From the NCBI GenBank assembly GCA_964584305.1, contig CAZOZL010000011.1, positions 18,092-82,091 of the forward strand: a stretch of 64,000 bases of DNA, written 5' to 3'. The number at the start of each line of letters is the position of its first letter. The first letter of the stretch is position 1. Below the pieces are notes generated by a model. It saw nothing but the letters and a program-made list of their open reading frames with translations, was not told where the DNA came from and ran no database searches. The stretch comes from SB11 sp964584305 (lineage in GTDB: Bacteria; Bacteroidota; Bacteroidia; UBA8524). Below, in pieces: positions 52,950-61,970 of this stretch. The translations under genes were made by a program, and so were the position numbers.

Positions 52950-53966
52950 TTATATCACATTTACTTCAGGTACAAGTTGGATGCCGAAGTGTTGCTTTAC
53001 CGAGTCTATTACTTTTTGTGCGTGCTGATATATCTCACTACCCTTAGCATTACCATAGTTTACCAACACCAGTGCTTGCTTTTTATGGTTACCTGTTTGC
53101 CCCACTACTTTCCCCTTCCAGCCTAACTGTTCTATAAGCCAACCTGCGGGTACTTTTGTTTTAGTACTGTTAACTAAATACCCTGGCATATCAGGGTATT
53201 TTTCTTTTAGTGCCTTATATTGTTCTGTTAAAATTTCAGGATTTTTAAAAAAGCTACCAGCATTGCCCAATTCTTTTGGATTGGGTAGTTTACTTTGCCT
53301 AATTTCTATTACCGCATCGCTAATAGCTTTTACGCTTAGTTTTTCAACTTTATTGTTTTCTAATGTTTGTAGTATTGCCCCATAGCTTGTATTAAACGTT
53401 GGTTTTTTACTTAACCGTATAGTAATAGCAAGAATAAACACCTTGTTTTTTAATTCCCGCTTAAAAATACTTTCACGATAGCCAAAAGCACACTCGCTAT
53501 TGGTAAAGGTTTTTACAGTATTGGTTTCAAAATCAAAAAAATCAACGGTTTGCAATACATTCTTTATCTCCACCCCATACGCACCTATATTTTGCATGGG
53601 TGCTGCCCCCACCGTGCCAGGGATGTATGATAGGTTCTCTATCCCCCCAAAACCTCTATCAACACAGTAGATTACCAAGTTGTGCCAATTTTCTCCCGAA
53701 GCAGCTTTAATTAGTACTTCATCTTCATTTTCACTAATTATTTCAATGCCCTTTTGCAGATTAAGCAGGGTTACTCCCTCCCAATTTTTAGTAAACAAAA
53801 CATTGCTGCCCTCGCCTAAAACAAGCACAGGTAACTTAGATAATGTAGGGTGGGCGGTAAATTCTTGAAGCTGCGGTAAAGAGTGAATACAGACAAGATA
53901 CCGAGTAGAAGCCTCGATACCGAAGGTATTATAGGGTTTTAGCGTGGCGTTTTCCTGTAAATCCAT
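52950..53966 (-). CDS. murB: UDP-N-acetylenolpyruvoylglucosamine reductase
   Basis: The FAD enzyme that reduces enolpyruvyl-UDP-GlcNAc to UDP-MurNAc in peptidoglycan precursor synthesis. At 338 residues it is the type I MurB, like E. coli. Signature parts are LKPYNTFGIEASTRYLV, LVLGEGSNVLFT (FAD phosphate), GIENLSYIPGTVGAAPMQNI with the GAYGVEI motif, ECAFGYRESIFK, and NAGSFFKNP with the catalytic Ser. A Glu near the end (LVPEVNVI) completes the active site. A -7 box lies 11 nt upstream of the ATG. yciH follows on the same strand. Confidence 0.97.
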   Translation of the reverse strand: MDLQENATLKPYNTFGIEASTRYLVCIHSLPQLQEFTAHPTLSKLPVLVLGEGSNVLFTKNWEGVTLLNLQKGIEIISENEDEVLIKAASGENWHNLVIYCVDRGFGGIENLSYIPGTVGAAPMQNIGAYGVEIKNVLQTVDFFDFETNTVKTFTNSECAFGYRESIFKRELKNKVFILAITIRLSKKPTFNTSYGAILQTLENNKVEKLSVKAISDAVIEIRQSKLPNPKELGNAGSFFKNPEILTEQYKALKEKYPDMPGYLVNSTKTKVPAGWLIEQLGWKGKVVGQTGNHKKQALVLVNYGNAKGSEIYQHAQKVIDSVKQHFGIQLVPEVNVI

Positions 53967-53977
53967 GTGAGACTACG

Positions 53978-53985
53978 CAAAGGTA
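53978..53985 (-). promoter_or_regulatory. Promoter -7 element of murB
   Basis: The minus strand reads TACCTTTG (TAnnTTTG). A TTTG occurs upstream (plus 54001-54004) but at only 15 nt, shorter than the usual 19. Confidence 0.55.
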
Positions 53986-54130
53986 GTAAAATGTTAGCTG
54001 CAAACGTTTTTTCATGGTTTTTTTGATGGAAAAATATTTTCACACTGCAAGCCCATATTTAAAACTCATTGCTAAAAATAGCGAAGCAGCTAAAAGATTA
54101 ACACATAAATCTTAAATTGCGCTTGCTACT

Positions 54131-56209
54131 ATGACACAAGACCAAGCCAAAAACCGTATAGAATACCTTAGCCAAGAATTAAACAAGCACAACTACCTGT
54201 ATTATGTGCTTTCGCAGCCAAAAATTGGTGATATGGAATTTGATCTTTTGCTAAAGGAATTAGAAAAAATTGAAGCCCAATACCCTAAATTTGTTACCCC
54301 TAACTCGCCCACCCAAAAAGTAGGCGGCGGCATTACCAAAAACTTTGAAACGGTGCAACACAAATACCGCATGATGAGTTTGGGCAATACATACAGCAAA
54401 GAAGAATTGGCAGATTTTGACAAACGGGTACAAAAATCTATTGGCGATAGTTTTGAGTATGTATGCGAGCTAAAATTTGATGGGCTTGCCATTAGCCTAT
54501 TATACGAAAAAGGGAAACTGGTGCGTGCCGTTACACGAGGCGATGGGGTAAAAGGCGATGATGTTACCACCAATGTAAAAACTATTAGCAGCATTCCCCA
54601 CCAGTTAAAAGCAGGCAATTACCCTGAACAATTTGAAATACGGGGCGAAATTTTTATGCACCGCAAAACCTTTGATAAACTAAACCAAAAGGTAGCGGCA
54701 GAATTACGTGAAAAAGGACTTACTGAAGATGAGGTAAAAGAAAAACTATATAAAAACCCTCGCAACTTTGCATCGGGTAGTATAAAAATGCAAGATAGTG
54801 CCGAGGTAGCAAAACGCCCTTTAGATGCTTTTTTATACGGTATATATACCGCCAATCCCATTGCTGATACCCATTACGAAAGTTTGAAAAAAGCTGCTGC
54901 ATGGGGTTTTCAAGTAAGCCCCCATTACCAGTTGTGCAAAACCCTTGACGATGTTTTTGCTTTTATAGAAAAACACGAAAGAGAACGTCCCCACCTTAGT
55001 TATGAAATTGACGGTATTGTACTAAAGGTAAACGATTACCTGCAACAACAAGATTTAGGTTTTACGGCTAAAATTCCTCGTTGGGCAATATCATACAAAT
55101 ACAAGGCAGAAGCTGCCATCACACAGCTTGAAAAGGTGAGTTACCAAGTGGGGCGCACTGGGGCTATTACACCCGTTGCCAACCTAAAACCAGTGCAGTT
55201 GGCAGGCACAACGGTAAAACGTGCCAGCCTATACAATGCCGATGAAATTGAACGCCTTGATTTACATGAAAACGATACTGTTTTTGTAGAAAAAGGAGGC
55301 GAAATAATACCTAAAGTTACAGGAGTAGATATAAGCAAACGCCAACCCGATGCCAAAAGAATTGAATATACAAAACACTGCCCTGTTTGCACTACCCAGC
55401 TGGTGCGGGGCGATGGAGAGGCAATCCATTACTGCCCCAACGAGGAGGGATGCGCGCCACAGCTAAAAGGAAAAATAGAGCATTTTATTAGCCGCAAGGC
55501 TATGGATATAGGCAGTATAGGTAGCGAAACCATTAGTGGCTTGTTTGATAAAGAAGTTATAAAAAATTATGCCGACTTATATAGCCTTACTTATGATAAA
55601 CTGATAGGTTTGGAGTTTGAGGTGGGCGATGAAACAAGCGGCGAAAAGAAAAAACGATCGCTACAAGAAAAATCAGTACAGAATATATTAAAAGGTGTTA
55701 ATGCCAGTAAGTCTATCCCTTTTGAGCGGGTATTGTTTGGTTTAGGCATTAGAATGGTGGGCGAAACCGTTGCCAAAAAATTAGCCAAGCATTTTGGTAG
55801 TATCGATAAATTGGCTACTGCCACAAGAGAAGAAATTTTTGGCATTCATGATATTGGTGAGAAAATAGCCTACTATGTAGTGCGTTTTTTTGCTGTTGAA
55901 GAGAACCGAATCATTATACAGAGAATGAAAGAGGCAGGTTTAAACTTTGAGATACAGGAAGAGGAAGGCGTAGAGCGAACTAATAAACTTGAGGGAAAAA
56001 GTTTTTTAGTATCGGGGGTGTTTAGCATTAGCCGTGATGATTTGAAAAAACTAATAGAAAACAATGGAGGTAGGAATGTGAGTAGCATTTCTAAAAAATT
56101 AAACTTCCTTATTGCGGGCGATAAAATGGGACCCGAAAAGTTAAAAAAAGCTACCGATAATGACATTGCTATTATAAGCGAGCAAGATTTTATGAATATG
56201 ATTAATTAA
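54131..56209 (+). CDS. ligA: NAD-dependent DNA ligase
   Basis: Seals DNA nicks in replication and repair using NAD+. It has 692 residues, the usual size. The NAD-binding Ia domain starts AKNRIEYLSQELNKHNYLYYV. The nucleotidyl-transferase motif is CELKFDGLAISLLYEKGKLV with the adenylated Lys, followed by TRGDGVKGDDVTTNVKTI. The OB-fold includes YQVGRTGAITPVA. The zinc finger is complete (CPVCTTQLVRGDGEAIHYCP and EEGC, four Cys). Helix-hairpin-helix repeats follow, and a BRCT domain ends the protein (GKSFLVSGVFSISRDDLKKL). It is the first gene of a run with the DUF6913-like gene and dapA. Confidence 0.97.
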   Translation: MTQDQAKNRIEYLSQELNKHNYLYYVLSQPKIGDMEFDLLLKELEKIEAQYPKFVTPNSPTQKVGGGITKNFETVQHKYRMMSLGNTYSKEELADFDKRVQKSIGDSFEYVCELKFDGLAISLLYEKGKLVRAVTRGDGVKGDDVTTNVKTISSIPHQLKAGNYPEQFEIRGEIFMHRKTFDKLNQKVAAELREKGLTEDEVKEKLYKNPRNFASGSIKMQDSAEVAKRPLDAFLYGIYTANPIADTHYESLKKAAAWGFQVSPHYQLCKTLDDVFAFIEKHERERPHLSYEIDGIVLKVNDYLQQQDLGFTAKIPRWAISYKYKAEAAITQLEKVSYQVGRTGAITPVANLKPVQLAGTTVKRASLYNADEIERLDLHENDTVFVEKGGEIIPKVTGVDISKRQPDAKRIEYTKHCPVCTTQLVRGDGEAIHYCPNEEGCAPQLKGKIEHFISRKAMDIGSIGSETISGLFDKEVIKNYADLYSLTYDKLIGLEFEVGDETSGEKKKRSLQEKSVQNILKGVNASKSIPFERVLFGLGIRMVGETVAKKLAKHFGSIDKLATATREEIFGIHDIGEKIAYYVVRFFAVEENRIIIQRMKEAGLNFEIQEEEGVERTNKLEGKSFLVSGVFSISRDDLKKLIENNGGRNVSSISKKLNFLIAGDKMGPEKLKKATDNDIAIISEQDFMNMIN

Positions 56210-56222
56210 CAGTTTTAAAATA

Positions 56223-56738
56223 TTGGGCATAAAACAACAAATACAACAATACGCACTAAAGTTAGACCTCACTAAAAAAAGAGAGAACAAGGCTTTTGTT
56301 TCTCTTACTAATGTAAAAACCATAGGCATACTGTACTGTGCTGATAATAGTAAAACAAAAAACTTAGCGCACCAGTTGGTTGAAACTTTACGACAAGAGA
56401 AAAAAGACGTGCAAAGTTTTGGTTTTATAAACGCTAAAAAGTTTGAAGAAAACCTACACATAAGATATGGGTACGAGTATTTTAACAAAAGTCATTTAAA
56501 CTGGGTAGGCTTACCCACCCATGCACACGTTAGCACTTTTACAGATAAAACTTTTGATTACCTTATCCACTTGGATACTGATATTTTGCTACTCAGCCTA
56601 ATTGCTTCCTACAGTAAGGCAAAATGTAAAATAAGCCCCTCAAACACCAAATTTGCCGAAGTGTACGATTTTATGGTTTCTGCTAAAAAAGATAGCTTTA
56701 TAAAAGAGTTATTACACTATTTACAAAAAATTGGTTGA
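56223..56738 (+). CDS. DUF6913-like conserved protein
   Basis: A 171-residue cytoplasmic protein of unknown function that resembles the Bacteroidota-specific DUF6913 family. It starts at TTG 56223, 13 nt after ligA; no ATG fits without losing the conserved start. The visible pattern is an N-terminal basic helix, then alternating strands and helices (KTIGILYCADNSKTKNLAHQ, VETLRQEKKDVQSFGFIN) and a conserved-looking end with LTHLDTD-like YLIHLDTDILLLSLIASYSKA and YDFMVSAKK. The order of glycines and hydrophobics suggests an alpha/beta fold. It sits between ligA and dapA, 27 nt before the latter. No catalytic motif is recognisable. Confidence 0.75.
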   Translation: MGIKQQIQQYALKLDLTKKRENKAFVSLTNVKTIGILYCADNSKTKNLAHQLVETLRQEKKDVQSFGFINAKKFEENLHIRYGYEYFNKSHLNWVGLPTHAHVSTFTDKTFDYLIHLDTDILLLSLIASYSKAKCKISPSNTKFAEVYDFMVSAKKDSFIKELLHYLQKIG

Positions 56739-56765
56739 ATTTTGCAGCCAGATATAAAGTGAGAT

Positions 56766-57638
56766 ATGGAAAAATTTAAAGGTACAGGTGTTGCAATAGT
56801 TACACCCTTTAAGAGTAACGAAGAAATAGATTTTGCTGGGCTTGAAAAAGTTACAGAACACATTATTAGTAAAGGTTGTGAGTATATTGTAATGTTGGGA
56901 ACAACAGGAGAAACGGCAACCCAAAGCAGTGAAGAGAAACAGCAAGTTGTTAATACTATTAAACAAGTAAATAATAACCGTGTGCCTTTGGTAATGGGCA
57001 TTGGTGGTAATAGTACACGCGAGGTTGTGGCAACTATTAAAGCCTTTAATTTTGACGGTATTGATGCCGTATTATCAGTTTGCCCGTATTATAACAAGCC
57101 CAACCAACAGGGGATTATAAACCATTATACAGCCATTGCTGATACAAGTCCTCACCCTATAATATTATATAATGTACCAGGGCGCACAGGCATTAATATG
57201 ACGGCGGCTACCACCCTGCAACTTGCCCAACATACTAATATTATAGGCATGAAAGAAGCAAGTGGAGATATGGAGCAATGTATGGCTATTATAAAAGATA
57301 AACCCGCAGATTTTTTAGTAATTAGTGGTGATGATTCATTAACCCTCCCTTTTATGTCTATCGGTATGGATGGGGTAATATCCGTTATAGCACACGCCTA
57401 CCCTACTGATTTTAGTGCAATGGTACGCCACTGCCTAAAAGGAGATTTTGAAACTGCTCGCAAACTACATTACCGTATTTTTGAGAGCAGCACCAACATT
57501 TTTGCTGATGGTAGCCCAAGCGGTATAAAAATAATGTTAGAACAAATGGGTATTTGTGGTAGTGCAGTGCGTATGCCGCTTGCCCCTGTAAATAATACGG
57601 TGAAAGCCCAACTAATTGAGCTGGTAAAAAACTATTAG
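56766..57638 (+). CDS. dapA: 4-hydroxy-tetrahydrodipicolinate synthase
   Basis: Condenses pyruvate with aspartate semialdehyde in the lysine/diaminopimelate pathway, which also feeds peptidoglycan. It has 290 residues and a TIM-barrel fold. The start is FKGTGVAIVTPFKSNEEID. MLGTTGETATQSSEEK supplies the Thr-Thr of the proton relay, ILYNVPGRTGINM the catalytic Tyr, and IIGMKEASGDMEQC the Schiff-base Lys. GDDSLTLPFMSIGMDGVISV is also standard. A strong terminator follows, so the ligA run ends here. Confidence 0.97.
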   Translation: MEKFKGTGVAIVTPFKSNEEIDFAGLEKVTEHIISKGCEYIVMLGTTGETATQSSEEKQQVVNTIKQVNNNRVPLVMGIGGNSTREVVATIKAFNFDGIDAVLSVCPYYNKPNQQGIINHYTAIADTSPHPIILYNVPGRTGINMTAATTLQLAQHTNIIGMKEASGDMEQCMAIIKDKPADFLVISGDDSLTLPFMSIGMDGVISVIAHAYPTDFSAMVRHCLKGDFETARKLHYRIFESSTNIFADGSPSGIKIMLEQMGICGSAVRMPLAPVNNTVKAQLIELVKNY

Positions 57639-57659
57639 CCTGTAAAATATAAATTATCT

Positions 57660-57697
57660 AAAACCCATAGCAGGAATATTTTTGCTATGGGTTTTTT
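57660..57697 (+). terminator. Rho-independent terminator after dapA
   Basis: The stem AACCCATAGCA pairs with TGCTATGGGTT (57662-57692) around a loop of about 9 nt and is followed by a T-run, with an A-run before it. Symmetry suggests it may also serve the convergent lipoprotein gene. Confidence 0.9.
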
Positions 57698-57725
57698 CTT
57701 TTCATTAGTTTTTGCTCAACCCATT

Positions 57726-58109
57726 TTATTTAATGGTTCTTTTAGTTTCAAGCGTAGCATCACACAAGTCAATTTCAACGGTTTTACCATCAAATACTTG
57801 ATGCGATGCCATAAAAGCCAACGCCTTAAAACTAATATCGAGTGATGAGTCTTTTTCTTGATACTGTTCTTGTACTACCAAACGTATTTTATACGTCTCT
57901 CCTACCCTATCCACTTGAATACTGGTTTCTTTATCATCGCCCAAATAGCCCATTTCTTCTAAAAATACACCGACCGAGTCTGCTTCGGTTTCAGTTACCT
58001 TTTCAGTGTAGTACAACTCCCCTTTTCCAAAGGTTTTTTTTGTTCCATAATCGTTACACGCTGATAAAAACAGGGCAACAATAGCCATAATAATAAATGT
58101 TTTCTTCAT
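57726..58109 (-). CDS. Small lipoprotein of unknown function
   Basis: A 127-residue lipoprotein. The signal peptide MKKTFIIMAIVALFLSAC ends in a lipobox with Cys at residue 18. The mature part starts NDYGTKKTFGKGELYYTEKV and continues with TETEADSVGVFLEEMGYLGD, SIQVDRVGETYKIRLVVQE and a conserved-looking end KALAFMASHQVFDGKTVEID. The even alternation and the D-S-V-G-x-F-L motif suggest a small alpha/beta domain, but I do not recognise the family. It is downstream of thiL on the same strand with about 100 nt between, and its end faces the dapA terminator. Confidence 0.75.
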   Translation of the reverse strand: MKKTFIIMAIVALFLSACNDYGTKKTFGKGELYYTEKVTETEADSVGVFLEEMGYLGDDKETSIQVDRVGETYKIRLVVQEQYQEKDSSLDISFKALAFMASHQVFDGKTVEIDLCDATLETKRTIK

Positions 58110-58210
58110 ACTAAATTGGTTTGTTTTAATGTAAGTTAATACATTTTTTTACTAAAAAGTAAATTTGCTTCGAAAAATTAGTGCCTTTTTTATACCAAAC
58201 TTATATTAAA

Positions 58211-59254
58211 CTACGAATTTTCTAAATGTTGCCAGCCTTGTGCTTTAAGAGCAAATTTATTATCGTTTTTGGTCATTAGGTGGATGCCTTCAGTTTTCTC
58301 TGTACAATGCCCTATTATACTAATATTATCCGTACCTTTTAGTTTTTCAAAATCAGCTTGAGGTATGGTAAATAGCAATTCGTAGTCTTCGCCACCATTT
58401 AGTGCAGCAGTGGTAGGGTCTATATTAAACTCTTCTGCCATTTGTATCGTTTGGTGATCCATAGGTAGCTTAGTTTCATACACATTCATTCCCACGCCTG
58501 AGTGTTGGCATAAATGATGTACTTCCGATGCTAAACCATCAGAAATATCAATCATACTAGTAGGTACAATATTTTGTTTTGCCAGCCATTCTATAAATTC
58601 TTTTTGTCCTTCGGGGCGTAATTGGCGACCCACTATATAGTCCCAGCCTCCTAAATCGGGCTGCATTTCAGGGTTGGCTATATACACGTGTTTTTCACGC
58701 TCTAAAAGGTTCAAACCCATATACGCCCCTCCTAGATCTCCAGTAACACACAAAAGGTCAGTATCTTTAGCCCCACTACGATAGGTTATTTTTTGTTCAT
58801 CGGCATAGCCAATGGCAGTAATAGAAATTAGTAACCCCTGTTTTGATGATGAGGTATCACCACCCACTATATCTACACTGTATTTCTCGCAGGCTATATA
58901 TATACCTTTGTATAATTCTTCTACCGCTTCTAATGAGAAACGATTGGAGATACCAATGGAAACCGTTACTTGCTCGGGCGTTCCATTCATAGCATAAATA
59001 TCAGACAGGTTGGCTATTACAGCTTTGTAGCCCAAGTGTTTTAGGGGCATATACGATAAATCGAAATGTACGCCCTCAAGCAGCATATCCGTGCTTACCA
59101 GCATTTTTTTGTTGCCACAATCTATTACCGCAGCATCATCTCCTACTCCTTTTATACTGCTTTTATTTTTTAGTTGTATATCTTTAGTCAGGTGATTTAT
59201 CAATCCAAATTCACCCAAATTACCTATTTCAGTACGCCCTGTGTTTTCAAACAT
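58211..59254 (-). CDS. thiL: Thiamine-monophosphate kinase
   Basis: Phosphorylates thiamine phosphate to thiamine diphosphate, the active cofactor. I start it at ATG 59254 (MFENTGRTEIGN, 347 aa). An in-frame TTG at 59269 lies inside the -7 promoter box and cannot be used; ATG 59260 is a second choice. Signature parts are LGEFGLINHLTKDIQ, GVGDDAAVIDCGNKKMLVST, DMLLEGVHFDLSYMPLKHLG, the AIR-synthase-like VTVSIGISN and VGGDTSSSKQGLLISITAIG, SMIDISDGLASEVHHLCQ, and ALNGGEDYELLFTIP. No TPP riboswitch is visible upstream. Confidence 0.96.
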   Translation of the reverse strand: MFENTGRTEIGNLGEFGLINHLTKDIQLKNKSSIKGVGDDAAVIDCGNKKMLVSTDMLLEGVHFDLSYMPLKHLGYKAVIANLSDIYAMNGTPEQVTVSIGISNRFSLEAVEELYKGIYIACEKYSVDIVGGDTSSSKQGLLISITAIGYADEQKITYRSGAKDTDLLCVTGDLGGAYMGLNLLEREKHVYIANPEMQPDLGGWDYIVGRQLRPEGQKEFIEWLAKQNIVPTSMIDISDGLASEVHHLCQHSGVGMNVYETKLPMDHQTIQMAEEFNIDPTTAALNGGEDYELLFTIPQADFEKLKGTDNISIIGHCTEKTEGIHLMTKNDNKFALKAQGWQHLENS

Positions 59255-59266
59255 TTCCATAAAGTG

Positions 59267-59274
59267 CAAAGGTA
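59267..59274 (-). promoter_or_regulatory. Promoter -7 element of thiL
   Basis: The minus strand reads TACCTTTG (TAnnTTTG) ending 12 nt before ATG 59254. Because the box overlaps the in-frame TTG at 59269, it decides the start. No good -33 TTTG is present. Confidence 0.6.
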
Positions 59275-59310
59275 CATTAGATTTACATTTTGTTATTCTA
59301 AATTGCAGAA

Positions 59311-59997
59311 GTGAATCTAATTGCCGACTTTATTTCTCTTTTCTACCCTCAAATATGTGCTGCTTGCGATGGCGAGTTGCTAAAAGGCGAGGATTTTATT
59401 TGTTTAGACTGCGTGTTAACATTACCCTATACAGGGTTTGTTGATAAAAGCCCGAATGCTATTGAACAAATTTTTTGGGGCAAGGTGGAGTTAGAAGCTG
59501 CCACAGCATACCTTTATTTTAAAAAAGGAAATCGCACTCGAAAAATGATGCACCGCATTAAATACAAAGGCGAGAAAGAACTGGCTCAACATATTGGCGA
59601 AATAATGGGCGAGGAGTTAAAGCACAGCGATAAGTTTAAATTAGTGGAAGGTATTATACCTATCCCTTTACACAAAAAAAAACAACGTAAACGAGGCTTT
59701 AATCAAAGTGAGTGGTTTGCAAAAGGGCTGGCAAAAAAGTTGGGAGTTGACGTAATTACCGATGTATTGCTAAAACCATCAGAAACAAAAAGCCAAACAA
59801 AAAAGAACCGTTGGCAACGCTGGCTAAATATGGGCGACCAGTTTGTAGTAAAAAAACCTGAAAGCATTGCCTGCAAACATATTTTATTAGTAGATGATAT
59901 TGTAACCACTGGCGCAACTATTGAGGCGTGTGCAACTGCACTAAAAAAAGCAACTGATTGCAAAATTAGCGTTGCTACTATGGCAATAGCTGAATGA
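59311..59997 (+). CDS. comF: ComF family phosphoribosyltransferase-like protein
   Basis: A 228-residue ComF family protein. ComF-type proteins pair a small zinc module with a phosphoribosyltransferase fold and are linked to DNA uptake in some bacteria; the enzymatic role is unsettled. The start is GTG 59311. The N-terminal zinc module shows FYPQICAACDGELLKGEDFI with the second Cys pair in CLDC. ALPLHKKK-like IPIPLHKKKQRKRGFNQSEW is the family core. The PRPP-binding loop is HILLVDDIVTTGATIEACA near the end. It is divergent from thiL with start regions about 57 bases apart. Confidence 0.93.
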   Translation: MNLIADFISLFYPQICAACDGELLKGEDFICLDCVLTLPYTGFVDKSPNAIEQIFWGKVELEAATAYLYFKKGNRTRKMMHRIKYKGEKELAQHIGEIMGEELKHSDKFKLVEGIIPIPLHKKKQRKRGFNQSEWFAKGLAKKLGVDVITDVLLKPSETKSQTKKNRWQRWLNMGDQFVVKKPESIACKHILLVDDIVTTGATIEACATALKKATDCKISVATMAIAE

Positions 59998-60002
59998 TTT
60001 GA

Positions 60003-60055
60003 AACCGTTGCAAGGATTAAGATTTTAGCTACTATCTATTGGCTTGTAGCATAGA
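60003..60055 (+). repeat. Dispersed intergenic repeat, family B copy 3
   Basis: Contains AACCGTTGCAAGGATTAAG, TTTTAGCT, CTATTGGCTT and GTAGCATAG. It shares parts with both copies in 45022-45240 and carries all the sub-blocks in one piece, so it may be the fullest copy. It lies between the convergent comF and FAD oxidoreductase genes. A core-only match (TGCAACGGTCTT, minus sense) occurs at 2238-2249. Confidence 0.55.
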
Positions 60056-60082
60056 ATTGTGTGCATTGCACGAAAAAAACTT

Positions 60083-61213
60083 TTAACCTGCTAAAAGACC
60101 CGCCAGTTTTTCACCTGTACTGCTGCCAAGTGCCACCCCCATGCCATTACAGCCAAAACCTACGGCAATATTTGTAGTAATGTTTTTTATTATAGGTTGT
60201 TTGTTGGGCGAAAAGCCCATTATGCCTTGCCAATGGCTATCAATTTCCAGTTCGGTATCAGGTGCAATTACGGTTTTTAAATAGTGTTTTAGCTTGTTTA
60301 ATATGGTGCTGTTAGGCTCAAAAACAGTAGTTTCTTCATGTTTAGTTGCTAAGTTTCTACCGCCACCAAATAAAATGCGGTTGCCGTAGTTTCTAAAATA
60401 ATAATAGCCTTCATCAAAATGAAAAGTCCCTTTAAACTTTAGGTTCTCTATGGGTTTTGTAGCTATTACTTGTCCTCTACCTGGTTTTATGCCCAGTTGA
60501 GGTAAAAATTGTTGTATATGGGCATTGGTACACAATCCCATTTTTTGGCAGGTAAAGGCTATGTTTTTATTTAATTGTTGATGGTGTACGAATACACTTA
60601 CTCCGTTTTCGGTTTCGTCAAACTCTATTACTTCAGCCCCATAAATAATTTTTATACCTAAGCCAATGGTATATTGTGCAAGGTTTTTCATCATCAAACC
60701 TGTATCTATTTGTCCCTCAAGTGGTGTATAAATTAGGTGTTTAGTATTTCCAAACCCAAAAGCAGGTATCACATCATCTTTCAACTCAAAAACTTGGGTA
60801 TTAAAATAGGGTAAAAGTTGCTGGTTTAAGGTCTCAATTTGCGATGGGTCAAAGATTTTATCATCATCAAAAATAAGTTCGTACCCACCGTTTTGCTGGT
60901 ATCCTATTTTGCTATCGCCTAATCGGTGGCGTAGTTTTTCTAATCCACTTTGGCGTTCTATGGCAAGTTTTATTACTGTGTCAACATCAGTAAGTTGCAT
61001 ATCTGCCATCATTTCGCAAGCCTTTGCAAAGCAGGCAAAACCAGCATTTTTTGTGCTTGCACCAGTAGGAAAAATGCCCCGCTCAAGAATTAACACCTCT
61101 TTATCAGGATATTGCTCTTTAATAGAGCAAGCAGTAGATAACCCTGTAATACCCGCCCCAACAATAATAACGGTATAGTTTGTAAACGAGTTTTGTTCCC
61201 AAAAGCTAATCAT
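60083..61213 (-). CDS. FAD-dependent oxidoreductase (DAO family)
   Basis: A 376-residue flavoprotein of the glycine/D-amino-acid oxidase family. I start it at ATG 61213 (MISFWEQNSFTNYTV). A longer reading from TTG 61327 would overlap the divergent hpt gene. The FAD-binding Rossmann motif is VIIVGAGITGLSTACSIKEQ, with the second strand EVLILERGIFPTGASTKNAG. The middle substrate region holds GYELIFDDDKIF and LIYTPLEGQIDTGLMM. The conserved end is HWQGIMGFSPNKQPIIKNI and GFGCNGMGVALGSSTGEKLA, the FAD ribityl site. The substrate is unknown; the family oxidises amines or amino acids. Confidence 0.9.
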   Translation of the reverse strand: MISFWEQNSFTNYTVIIVGAGITGLSTACSIKEQYPDKEVLILERGIFPTGASTKNAGFACFAKACEMMADMQLTDVDTVIKLAIERQSGLEKLRHRLGDSKIGYQQNGGYELIFDDDKIFDPSQIETLNQQLLPYFNTQVFELKDDVIPAFGFGNTKHLIYTPLEGQIDTGLMMKNLAQYTIGLGIKIIYGAEVIEFDETENGVSVFVHHQQLNKNIAFTCQKMGLCTNAHIQQFLPQLGIKPGRGQVIATKPIENLKFKGTFHFDEGYYYFRNYGNRILFGGGRNLATKHEETTVFEPNSTILNKLKHYLKTVIAPDTELEIDSHWQGIMGFSPNKQPIIKNITTNIAVGFGCNGMGVALGSSTGEKLAGLLAG

Positions 61214-61315
61214 GCACAATGTTACTATAAAGCACAAAACTAACATGAGTTTGATGTGATTTTTTGTAGCAACTAAATCAACTATCAAAAACTGATAAAA
61301 TTGTAGCTTGCGTGG

Positions 61316-61849
61316 GTGAATATCCAACTACACGATAAAATTTTTGAACCCTTTATTAGCGAAGCAGAAATACACAACGCAGTGGTTTCAATGGCTATCA
61401 AAATTAGCAATGCTTATAGCCACAGCCAGCCTATACTATTGCCCGTTTTAGATGGTGCATTTGTATTTGCGGCAGCATTAGCAAATAAATTAGAAATGAA
61501 AGCCGAGTTTTCATTTATTAAGTACAAATCGTACTACAATACCCAAAGTACAGGCAAAATAAACCAGTTATTAGGCTTAGATATTGATATAAAAGGCAAA
61601 GACATTCTTATAATAGAGGATATTATAGATACGGGGTTAACTATGGGCTACTTGCTAAAAGAGCTTGAAAAACAGCAGCCAAAAAGCATCAAAATAGCTA
61701 CATTACTCTTAAAACCAGAAGCTATAAAAGTCTCTTTAAAAATAGATTATAAAGGGATTGAAATACCCAATCGTTTCATTGTGGGTTATGGAATGGATTA
61801 CAACGGTTTAGGTAGGAACTTAAACCAAATTTATGTTGTAAAAAAGTAG
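61316..61849 (+). CDS. hpt: Hypoxanthine phosphoribosyltransferase
   Basis: Purine salvage enzyme joining hypoxanthine or guanine to PRPP. It has 177 residues from GTG 61316. The N-terminal part contains PILLPVLDGAFVFAAALANK, the flexible loop is FSFIKYKSYYNTQSTGKI, and the PRPP loop is ILIIEDIIDTGLTMGYLLKE. The C-terminal IPNRFIVGYGMDYNGLGRNL is the purine-binding and closing segment. All match HPRT rather than APRT or XPRT. It is followed after 120 nt by adk. Confidence 0.95.
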   Translation: MNIQLHDKIFEPFISEAEIHNAVVSMAIKISNAYSHSQPILLPVLDGAFVFAAALANKLEMKAEFSFIKYKSYYNTQSTGKINQLLGLDIDIKGKDILIIEDIIDTGLTMGYLLKELEKQQPKSIKIATLLLKPEAIKVSLKIDYKGIEIPNRFIVGYGMDYNGLGRNLNQIYVVKK

Positions 61850-61970
61850 TTGCTAATGCTTGCGGGATACTTACTTTATTCCAATATTTCATACTTAAAA
61901 CAAATATCCAATGTTTAATGTTAATGCCAAAGGCTTACCTTCGCATTTTTAACTAAAAAAATCAAGTTTC

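Noticed and set aside
59255..59310. Upstream region of thiL considered for a TPP riboswitch
   Set aside because: The promoter box lies 12 nt from the start codon, leaving no room for a riboswitch.
61214..61327. Longer FAD oxidoreductase starting at TTG 61327
   Set aside because: It would overlap the start of the divergent hpt gene and put hydrophobic nonsense before the Rossmann motif; ATG 61213 gives the usual family N-terminus.
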